DNA of 7,917 bases, from contig URDV01000101.1 in NCBI GenBank assembly GCA_900546605.1, positions 1 to 7,917 of the forward strand. Reading direction: 5' to 3'. The DNA comes from an uncultured Prevotella sp. Lineage in GTDB: Bacteria > Bacteroidota > Bacteroidia > Bacteroidales > Bacteroidaceae. Both the position numbers and the translations under genes were made by a program. Positions within the stretch are counted from its first letter, which is position 1. Every line of letters begins with the position of its first letter. Below are positions 1 to 4,868 of the stretch, one piece after another. The notes beneath the pieces were generated by a model. The model was not told the origin of the DNA and searched no databases. It saw nothing but the letters and a program-made list of their open reading frames with translations.

Positions 1-4
1 CTTA

Positions 5-36
5 CCTGTTAACCCGTTAACTTGTCAACTTGTTTA
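5..36. repeat. Degenerate 8-bp tandem repeat, four units
   Basis: Four consecutive octamers follow a common pattern: CCTGTTAA, CCCGTTAA, CTTGTCAA and CTTGTTTA. The tract may extend left beyond the window. It lies in the intergenic region before the threonine ammonia-lyase gene. It could be a simple-sequence tract, or the end of a longer array whose function cannot be judged here. Confidence 0.55.
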
Positions 37-129
37 CTAATTCCGCCAACGCGTATATGCTTACATAATGTTACTTTTCAACTCATTGCAATGTCAATAC
101 CCAGTACGAACAAAAACACATGATAATAT

Positions 130-1332
130 ATGCTTACACTCGATTTAATATATAAGGCATCCACCGTGTTAAAGGACGTGGTACGACGCACACAACTCAT
201 TCCGACACAAAAAATCAATGCCGCAGCTAATGTGTACTTAAAGCCCGAAAACCTGCAAGTGACAGGTTCATTTAAGGTACGCGGTGCAGGCTTTAAAATA
301 TCACAACTCTCCGATGAAGAGAAGGCTCATGGCGTGATAGCTTGTTCTGCAGGCAACCACGCGCAAGGGGTGGCGTTAGCCGCTCGTCGTTATGGCATAC
401 CCGCATTAATATGCATGCCATCGGGCGCTCCTATATCAAAGGTTGAGGCTACCCGTGAAATGGGAGCCGAGGTGTGCCTTGTGCCTGGAGTGTATGACGA
501 TGCTTATGCCAAAGCCATGCAACTGAATGAGGAGAAGAATATGACCTTTATTCACCCCTTCGACGATGAACAAGTCATTGCCGGGCAGGGCACTGTGGGC
601 ATGGAAATATTAAATGAGCACCCTGACATAGATGTTATATTTGTGCCCATTGGGGGTGGTGGCTTAGCCAGTGGTGTGGCCTATGCGGTGAAGGCTCTGA
701 AACCCTCAGTGCGTGTAGTAGGTGTGCAAGCTGAGGGCGCACCCAGCATGCTTAATAGTGTTGACCACAACCAAATTGAAACTCTCACTAACGTACTAAC
801 CATAGCCGATGGCATTGCTGTTAAGGAACCTGGCGTTCACACTTTTGAATTGGTACAACAATATGTTGACGACATTGTAAGTGTTACTGAGGACGAAATA
901 TGTGCGGCCATCTTAGCTCTCATTGAACAACACAAACTAATAGCTGAGGGAGCAGGAGCTGTGAGTGTGGCTGCTGCCATGTTTAACAAGGTGGACATTG
1001 CGGGCAAAAATGTGTGCTGCATTGTGAGTGGTGGTAACATTGATGTTACCATACTGAGTCGTGTCATCAATCGTGGTTTGATGAAGGGAGGACGCACCAT
1101 TGAAATGTTGGTTGAAATGGCTGATCGTCCTGGTTCATTGTTGGGCCTTTGCCAAGTAATATGTAAGTTGGGAGCAAACATTATCTCTATTCATCATGAG
1201 CGTAATGGCGAGAGTCCCGATGTTAACTCATGTAATTTGCGCATGGTGCTCGAAACACGTGACCAAAAACATATTGACCAACTGCATGTGGCTATTGAAG
1301 CAGCAGGCTATTCTATATTAAAGGAGAAATAA
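130..1332 (+). CDS. ilvA: Threonine ammonia-lyase (threonine dehydratase), PLP-dependent, with C-terminal ACT domain
   Basis: This enzyme deaminates L-threonine to 2-oxobutanoate and ammonia in the cytoplasm, the first step towards isoleucine. The 400-residue protein has a fold-type II PLP core at about residues 5-320. The PLP lysine is K49 in the TGSFKVRGA motif. The SAGNHAQG substrate/cofactor loop is at 73-80, the glycine-rich phosphate-binding loop GGGGLA at 175-180, and SGGNID at 300-305. A single ACT domain follows at about 324-400, with the DRPGSL motif at 332-337. This short ACT form is longer than the ~330-residue ACT-less TdcB and shorter than E. coli IlvA, which has a larger regulatory region. 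The ATG at 130 gives the full PLP domain; it has an A/T-rich leader and no Shine-Dalgarno sequence, as usual in Bacteroidetes. The domain assignment is firm. Whether the role is biosynthetic or catabolic is inferred, and ilvA is the usual name in this group. Confidence 0.95.
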   Translation: MLTLDLIYKASTVLKDVVRRTQLIPTQKINAAANVYLKPENLQVTGSFKVRGAGFKISQLSDEEKAHGVIACSAGNHAQGVALAARRYGIPALICMPSGAPISKVEATREMGAEVCLVPGVYDDAYAKAMQLNEEKNMTFIHPFDDEQVIAGQGTVGMEILNEHPDIDVIFVPIGGGGLASGVAYAVKALKPSVRVVGVQAEGAPSMLNSVDHNQIETLTNVLTIADGIAVKEPGVHTFELVQQYVDDIVSVTEDEICAAILALIEQHKLIAEGAGAVSVAAAMFNKVDIAGKNVCCIVSGGNIDVTILSRVINRGLMKGGRTIEMLVEMADRPGSLLGLCQVICKLGANIISIHHERNGESPDVNSCNLRMVLETRDQKHIDQLHVAIEAAGYSILKEK

Positions 1333-1392
1333 GTAGATGCCCCAACCCGCAGGGTGAACATCTCCATTCAAAACTCGAAGTTCAAAGACAAA

Positions 1393-1989
1393 ATGAATTC
1401 CGCTGATATAAAACAATTGTGTAAGGATGTTGAGGAACACGCTGGGCTACATTTAGAGTCAAAACGCGATTACATCAAGTTAGCCGAACTCATTTCGCAA
1501 GCGTTGAATGAGCCTATGAGTTATTCAACGCTCATGCGTCTATGGGGCTATCGCATCAGTTTTAGTCATCCGAGTGCTTATACTCTCAGTGTGTTGGCAC
1601 GTTATTGTGGCTATGATAGCTTTACGGCTTATTGCAATGAGTTGCACAATAGAGGATATGAAAGCGCATTCACGCTTTCACCTTTGTCAGTTCTGTCAAA
1701 TAGCCTTAAAGTAGGTACCTTGCTACGGCTTACATGGCAGCCTAACCGTGAGTGCTATTTGCGCTATTTGGGCGATATGCAATATAGCGTGTTGTATGTG
1801 GAAAATGCCAAATTGCCACAGGGTAGTGTGCTTACTTGCCCTATGTTAGCACAAGGCGAACCATTTTATGCTGATAAGGTTACGCATAATGGTAGCTTGT
1901 TAGGTTCATATGTAGCAGGACGCGATAGCGGCATTCATTTTGAATTTGTGCAGAGCAATACACTGCCCAAACGATTGGCCAAGGTTTAA
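1393..1989 (+). CDS. Bacteroidetes-type putative DNA-binding protein of unknown function
   Basis: The 198-residue protein starts at the ATG at 1393. A GTG at 1354 would add 13 residues that do not look like part of the fold. The N-terminal part (about 4-85) is helical and contains the pattern SYSTLMRLWGY at 43-53. That resembles a helix-turn-helix-like module common in uncharacterised Bacteroidetes proteins, where '(S/T)LxRLWGY' recurs. The C-terminal half (about 100-186) looks beta-rich, with LRLTWQPNRECYLRYLGD at 111-128 and GSYVAGRDSGIHFEF at 171-185. It begins 60 bp after the ilvA stop with no promoter or terminator between, so co-transcription is likely. The DNA-binding role is inferred from pattern only. 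The last residues (about 186-198) look unlike the rest, and a coding-like stretch continues past the stop in another frame, so the end may be damaged. Confidence 0.75.
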   Translation: MNSADIKQLCKDVEEHAGLHLESKRDYIKLAELISQALNEPMSYSTLMRLWGYRISFSHPSAYTLSVLARYCGYDSFTAYCNELHNRGYESAFTLSPLSVLSNSLKVGTLLRLTWQPNRECYLRYLGDMQYSVLYVENAKLPQGSVLTCPMLAQGEPFYADKVTHNGSLLGSYVAGRDSGIHFEFVQSNTLPKRLAKV

Positions 1990-2054
1990 ATGCAGCGGGC
2001 TATGTAACTGAACATGATGGGGCAGATGTGTTAGAGCATTTGTTTTCAAAGTAA
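1944..2054 (+). pseudogene. Out-of-frame coding-like tail overlapping the end of the preceding gene
   Basis: Reading in the frame one base back from the upstream gene, codons run open from 1944 to a TAA at 2052-2054. The predicted peptide ends with LNAAGYVTEHDGADVLEHLF plus SK. It has a balanced, protein-like composition, whereas the in-frame end of the upstream gene (NTLPKRLAKV) looks less natural. It could be the true C-terminus displaced by a frameshift, or the leftover 3' end of another gene. No obvious slippery heptamer sits in the right register, so programmed frameshifting is not supported. The family is not recognised. Confidence 0.4.
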
Positions 2055-2077
2055 ATAGGTGTGCGTGAAAACATTAC

Positions 2078-2136
2078 CGACTTAGTGTGTGCATTGGTAC
2101 AGGCTCATGGCCTGTTCCAATGCACACATTAAGTTG
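2078..2136 (+). terminator. Long hairpin, probable terminator of the ilvA unit
   Basis: Arms at 2080-2104 and 2110-2134 pair over 25 bp around the 5-nt loop TCATG. There is one T:T mismatch and one G:U pair, and two more pairs extend the base of the stem. It follows the last reading frame of the ilvA unit. No U-tract follows, so termination is inferred from position and stability. A repeat or protein-binding palindrome is the alternative. Confidence 0.55.
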
Positions 2137-2162
2137 TGGCTCAAAAATAATGATGCACAACT

Positions 2163-2185
2163 ACTTATTCTTTTACCATTACTTA
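2163..2185. repeat. Stray copy of the MITE-like terminal repeat
   Basis: These 23 bases are identical, in inverse orientation, to 2495-2517, the outer part of the left terminal repeat of the element at 2497-2714. They share the ACCATTACTTA end. No partner arm was seen close by, so this is either a solo end left after deletion or part of a second, decayed element. Confidence 0.65.
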
Positions 2186-2397
2186 ATTTCAAAACTAAAA
2201 TTACTGATATCTGTAATTTGCCCCATTTTGCCCCTCTCGCAATAAATAGCAATGTTATAAATTTGCCAATGAAAGATATAGGGTGCTACAATAGTAATCA
2301 CCTTCCGTTACTTGGGCAGAACTTTAATGAGTTGCGAAAGGAAAAATAAATTGACAGTTGATGAGTTAAGCACCTAAGCACAGGAATTGTAGAGAAA

Positions 2398-2455
2398 AGG
2401 CCGACTACATACCACTCAGCATAATGAAAAGAGTGGGAGAGTCGGCCTATTTTTT
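2398..2455 (+). terminator. Rho-independent terminator with no obvious gene
   Basis: The arms AGGCCGACT (2398-2406) and AGTCGGCCT (2440-2448) pair perfectly. Inside them CCACTC (2412-2417) pairs with GAGTGG (2431-2436). A T6 run follows at 2450-2455. The nearest upstream gene ends about 350-400 bases earlier and already has a hairpin behind it. The site may therefore end read-through or a small non-coding transcript. An A-rich left flank could allow weak action on the minus strand. Confidence 0.75.
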
Positions 2456-2496
2456 GTATTTACAACAAAATGAAAGAGGTTGACATTTTGATAATA

Positions 2497-2714
2497 AGTA
2501 ATGGTAAAAGAATAAGTTGAGCAATTTTTACATGTATTTTTAGCCGATTTTGAGGTCTGAACGAGGGTTTCTGTCCCCCGATAACGGGGGAACCGAAGGG
2601 GGTCATAGCGGGCTGTGTGACTGAGTGAAGGTTTCAAAAGCGGCAAAAAGACATGCTCAACTCATATCATTACTAACTTAAAAAAATTGCTCAACTTATT
2701 TTTTTACCATTACT
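2497..2714. mobile_element. MITE-like repeat element with 33-bp terminal inverted repeats
   Basis: The ends 2497-2529 and 2682-2714 are inverted copies with a single mismatch in 33 bp (AGTAATGGTAAAA outermost). A third, shorter and more divergent copy at about 2655-2673 (GCTCAACT...ATTACT) lies just inside the right end. Subterminal inverted repeats flank the core (TTTTTAGCCGATTTTGA near 2537-2553 against TTTCAAAAGCGGCAAAAA near 2632-2649). The middle has a GC-rich hairpin, CCCCCG-ATAA-CGGGGG, at 2575-2590. The element encodes no transposase. The minus-strand open frame across it is only the repeat read as protein. No clear target-site duplication was found. The original unit may be 2497-2673, with the outer right copy added. 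It ends 8 bp before the -7 box of the next gene. Confidence 0.65.
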
Positions 2715-2721
2715 AAATTAG

Positions 2722-2729
2722 TACTTTTG
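2722..2729 (+). promoter_or_regulatory. Bacteroidetes -7 box (TACTTTTG) for the glycosyltransferase gene
   Basis: TACTTTTG matches the Bacteroidetes -7 consensus TAnnTTTG. It lies 30 bp before the ATG at 2760, implying a leader of roughly 25 nt. The place for a -33 box (about 2698-2702) falls in the T-rich right arm of the repeat element and has no clean TTTG. The element therefore probably replaced or supplies the upstream promoter half. Confidence 0.6.
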
Positions 2730-2759
2730 CACGCATTATAAAAAACGGAATCATTAGTT

Positions 2760-3656
2760 ATGTTAGCATATCTCATATCAGCTTATTGCGACCCCGACCA
2801 CTTGGCACGCTTAATAGCAGCACTCGATCATGAGGCCGACTTTTATGTTCACATCGATGCCAATGTTGACGATGCTCCTTTCCGACGTCTTTTGCCAGCA
2901 AAGGTACACTTTGTTCCACGCCATCATGTGAGTTGGGGCGGTTGGGAACAAGTGGCTTATCAATATGAGCTGATTAAGGCTGCGGTCAATAGCGGACAGG
3001 GCTACACACATTTGGTTTGCTTAAGTGGACAAGACTATCCGTTGTGGAGCAATCATCGCATACACTCCTTTTTTATGCAAAACGATGAGCGTGAGTTTAT
3101 AGGAGGTTATAACCTAACGCATACTGACAATAAAGACCAATTGCATAAAATAACACGCTACCATCCTTTGCGCGATTTGCCCTTGCGCTGCACTTGGCTA
3201 AAAAATAAATTAGTGGTAGCTTCGCGCACATTGCTGGCCCTGTTGGGGGTTCACCGTCAGCCACAAGTTCTCATTAATGGAGTGCGACGCGATGTGTTTT
3301 TTGGCTCAGACTATTGGGCCATAACCCTTGATTGTGCTCGTTATGTTAAGCGTACCTTAGAGCATAACCCTGCTATGGTACGTTATTTCCGCACCACGTT
3401 TGTACCCAGCGAGTTGTGCATTCAAACCATCGTTTACAATTCGCCCTATGCCCAGCGTGCCATGCTTTATAAGGGTTCTTTCCCTGGTTTAGTGCAACTT
3501 ACCCCCTTGCATTATTTGTTTTATCAAGGTAGCGTAAAGGCATTAACAATGGATGATTGGCTGATGTTGTGCGAGAGCGACAAAATGTTTTGTCGCAAAG
3601 TGGTGTCAGCGAAGTCTGATGCCTTGATGCGTGAAATGGATGAGGCAAGAGCATAG
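2760..3656 (+). CDS. GT14-like Core-2/I-branching glycosyltransferase
   Basis: This 298-residue protein resembles the Core-2/I-branching enzyme family (GT14, beta-1,6-N-acetylglucosaminyltransferase type), which adds a sugar from a nucleotide donor to a branching acceptor. The family order of motifs is visible: an N-terminal AYLISAYCDPDHLARL strand-helix start; YVHIDAN at 29-35; FVPRHHVSWGGWEQV at 51-65; LSGQDYPL at 88-95; GSDYWAIT at 182-189; VPSELCIQTI at 215-224; and a C-terminal LMLCESDKMFCRKV at 268-281, where the family has its 'sD..lFaRKf' signature. The length is typical of bacterial members. There is no signal peptide or membrane segment, so it acts on the cytoplasmic side, probably in capsule, lipopolysaccharide or glycoprotein glycan synthesis. 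It stands alone rather than in a glycan cluster, so the acceptor is unknown. Confidence 0.88.
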   Translation: MLAYLISAYCDPDHLARLIAALDHEADFYVHIDANVDDAPFRRLLPAKVHFVPRHHVSWGGWEQVAYQYELIKAAVNSGQGYTHLVCLSGQDYPLWSNHRIHSFFMQNDEREFIGGYNLTHTDNKDQLHKITRYHPLRDLPLRCTWLKNKLVVASRTLLALLGVHRQPQVLINGVRRDVFFGSDYWAITLDCARYVKRTLEHNPAMVRYFRTTFVPSELCIQTIVYNSPYAQRAMLYKGSFPGLVQLTPLHYLFYQGSVKALTMDDWLMLCESDKMFCRKVVSAKSDALMREMDEARA

Positions 3657-3798
3657 CATCTTTAATGAATTGTAATTTATTATGCAATGATTTAAACTAC
3701 AATAATGATTTATTAAGATTTATGAATTAGCACTGCGGACAGAAAGCTGGATAGCTTATTAATCAATATGATTCAATCGTAAATTTTATCCATCTATA

Positions 3799-3829
3799 TT
3801 GTTTTTTCCTTTCTAAATTTATAACTTTG
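3799..3829 (+). promoter_or_regulatory. Promoter of the zinc-ribbon gene
   Basis: A TTG at 3799-3801 is followed after exactly 20 nt by TAACTTTG (3822-3829), matching the Bacteroidetes -33 and -7 boxes. Transcription would start near 3836, leaving a leader of about 88 nt before the ATG at 3925. No terminator was seen between this and the glycosyltransferase stop at 3656. Confidence 0.65.
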
Positions 3830-3913
3830 CAATTAAAATATCAAAAAACACTATGTAATGTTGCATGAAAGTTAACATTAATTGATATGTTTGGTTGCGA
3901 ATTTTTAAATAAC

Positions 3914-3919
3914 GGGAGG
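3914..3919 (+). promoter_or_regulatory. Strong Shine-Dalgarno sequence (GGGAGG)
   Basis: GGGAGG ends 5 nt before the ATG at 3925. It is the only clear Shine-Dalgarno sequence before a gene in this window; the others have A/T-rich leaders. It fixes the start of the zinc-ribbon protein. Confidence 0.75.
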
Positions 3920-3924
3920 TACTT

Positions 3925-4185
3925 ATGCAGAAAAAGAAATGTCCTATTTGCAATTATGTATATCCAATCAATTTGCCTGCTTGTCCGCATTGTAAGGAGT
4001 CAAATCTTGGTTATGGCGAAAGTAAAGGTGTAAAGCATACATCGCATCATCGTTATACAGTGGGGTCGTATGAAAGAGATGTGCGTAGCTACAATCGGCA
4101 AAAACGTTTCATGCGCATTTTAGCCATTTTGTTGTTTTTGTGTTCATTGGCGTTTGTCGCATGGAGTTTATTGATGGCTATGTAG
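3925..4185 (+). CDS. Small zinc-ribbon protein with one C-terminal membrane segment
   Basis: The 86-residue protein opens with two CxxC knuckles, CPIC at 6-9 and CPHC at 20-23, spaced as in a compact zinc ribbon. A polar, His/Tyr/Arg-rich linker (about 30-61) follows. The C-terminal hydrophobic segment at about 64-84 (LAILLFLCSLAFVAWSLL) should anchor it in the inner membrane with the zinc ribbon in the cytoplasm, given the positive charge before the segment (RQKRFMR). It has its own promoter, a strong Shine-Dalgarno sequence and a hairpin terminator, so it is probably monocistronic. The architecture is clear, but no specific function can be assigned. Proteins like it are usually annotated as zinc-ribbon-domain or hypothetical. 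Confidence 0.85.
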   Translation: MQKKKCPICNYVYPINLPACPHCKESNLGYGESKGVKHTSHHRYTVGSYERDVRSYNRQKRFMRILAILLFLCSLAFVAWSLLMAM

Positions 4186-4233
4186 AGAGTGTTTTTAAAA
4201 AAATTAGAACCACCCTATAGCTATTGAATGATG

Positions 4234-4280
4234 AAACTGGTCTAAACTTTTCAGGCGAAGTGAAAAGTTTAGACCAGTTT
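4234..4280. terminator. Perfect 20-bp hairpin, bidirectional terminator
   Basis: The arms 4234-4253 and 4261-4280 are exact inverted copies around the 7-nt loop GGCGAAG. The outer AAA/TTT pairs give a short U-stretch on either strand. It sits 48 bp after the zinc-ribbon stop and 69 bp downstream of the minus-strand barrel relic. It therefore suits a shared terminator between convergent genes, one of which has since decayed. Confidence 0.8.
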
Positions 4281-4349
4281 ATATAAGTAGGTATTCAAAA
4301 TTAGTTGATATGCCTTGACGCATTCTTTCTCTTGATGCAAGGGAACTTG

Positions 4350-4466
4350 TTAATATTTACGTTGGGGCGCTTTGTGAAAGCGATAGCTCAGTGTGAAGAG
4401 CAGGTAACGTGGAATGGTGTTATACCACGTTTCAGCGTATCCTTGTGCGTTAATCTTTTGTTTCAC
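4350..4466 (-). pseudogene. C-terminal relic of an outer-membrane beta-barrel (TonB-dependent-receptor-like) gene
   Basis: On the minus strand, codons 4466 down to a TAA at 4352-4350 read VKQKINAQGYAETWYNTIPR, then YLLFTLSYRFHKAPQRKY. This is the usual close of large Bacteroidetes outer-membrane barrel proteins: a TWY/IPRY turn, then a last amphipathic strand (YLLFTLSYRF) and a short basic tail. No start and no upstream barrel is present. The frame stays open only to 4499, meets a TGA at 4502-4500, and loses its barrel-like character around 4467. The rest of the gene must have been deleted. The hairpin at 4234-4280 would have been its terminator. The call rests on recognising the C-terminal pattern; no homology search was possible. 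Confidence 0.6.
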
Positions 4467-4714
4467 GTTACACCGTTGTGCCAATAGTACACAAGGTAAT
4501 CATTGACGATCATTCATGGCTCATTGGCGGATATTAGTGTTGAAAACCACACGAAGCGCAAATCTCTATGTGCAAAGCCTCCACAACTAACAAAAGTGCG
4601 CAGGTTATTTTTTATGTTCACTAAACCTGTTTTTTCTATAAAAAAGGTTTACGGCTCTTCTTTTTTTTATCAAAAAACAAAAATTATCTCCTTTAACATA
4701 ATTTACCCCCCCCG
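4467..4714. other. Gene-free stretch between barrel relic and lectin promoter
   Basis: No gene is supported here on either strand; the short open frames lack leaders and motifs. It contains the deletion border of the barrel relic, a weak hairpin near 4622-4651, and several homopolymer runs: T8 at 4661-4668 and C8 at 4706-4713. Confidence 0.6.
4622..4668 (+). terminator. Possible hairpin terminator
   Basis: TAAACC (4622-4627) pairs with GGTTTA (4646-4651), and T6 (4630-4635) pairs with A6 (4640-4645), leaving a two-base bulge. A pyrimidine stretch ending in T8 follows at 4661-4668. The stem is mostly A:T and the T-run is offset by several bases. No gene ends nearby on the plus strand, so this is tentative. 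Confidence 0.3.
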
Positions 4715-4746
4715 TTTGTTTTTTTATGAATAAGGTCGTACATTTG
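4715..4746 (+). promoter_or_regulatory. Consensus Bacteroidetes promoter of the lectin gene
   Basis: TTTG (4715-4718), a 20-nt spacer and TACATTTG (4739-4746) match both promoter boxes exactly. The start would lie near 4753, giving a leader of about 115 nt that ends in an A-rich stretch typical of well-translated genes in this phylum. The spacer begins with T7 (4719-4725), and a C8 run (4706-4713) lies one base upstream of the -33 box. Confidence 0.8.
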
Positions 4747-4868
4747 CCCCCAGAATAAGAGATGTAAGCAAGAGAAAACACTTTTTTGTTAACAACTTGA
4801 TACACTTCCCATTTTTCTACCTACCTATAAAGAAGAAATTCTTTAACTTTAAAATAACAAAACCAAAC

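Larger units (their letters stand above)
2055..2496. other. Gene-free stretch before the MITE-like element
   Basis: No convincing gene was found here on either strand. The only forward open frame of any length (2089-2349) begins inside a long hairpin and has no leader, promoter or recognisable motif. The stretch holds the hairpin at 2078-2136, the stray repeat end at 2163-2185, an imperfect 22-bp palindrome centred on GATATC (2198-2219), and the terminator at 2398-2455. Confidence 0.6.

Noticed and set aside
72..79. TACTTTTC as a -7 box for ilvA
   Set aside because: The last base departs from TAnnTTTG and no -33 TTTG or TTG lies at the right distance, so the promoter of ilvA was not called.
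1354..1392. GTG start for the putative DNA-binding protein
   Set aside because: The 13 extra residues lie before the natural start of the helical domain, and an ATG at 1393 fits better.
1980..1990. Programmed -1 frameshift at the end of the putative regulator gene
   Set aside because: No X-XXY-YYZ heptamer lies in the correct register before the stop. An accidental frameshift or a separate remnant is more likely.
2089..2349. Forward open frame of 86 codons
   Set aside because: It starts within the long hairpin at 2078-2136, runs through the stray repeat copy, has no leader or promoter and shows no protein-like motif.
2416..2646. Minus-strand open frame of 76 codons
   Set aside because: It is the reverse reading of the MITE-like element and the orphan terminator. 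Its sequence is explained by the repeat.
4406..4431. AACGTGG/CCACGTT hairpin, and CCTTGTG/CACAAGG pairing at 4441-4496, as a possible structured RNA
   Set aside because: The stems fall within or across the barrel relic and are short with long loops. Chance pairing in former coding sequence is the simpler explanation.
4305..4487. Forward open frame of 60 codons
   Set aside because: It is antisense to the barrel-gene relic, which better explains the codon pattern, and it has no leader signal.
4797..4868. TTG start adding 24 residues to the lectin protein
   Set aside because: It would place a non-signal stretch before a complete signal peptide. The ATG at 4869 has the normal A-rich leader.
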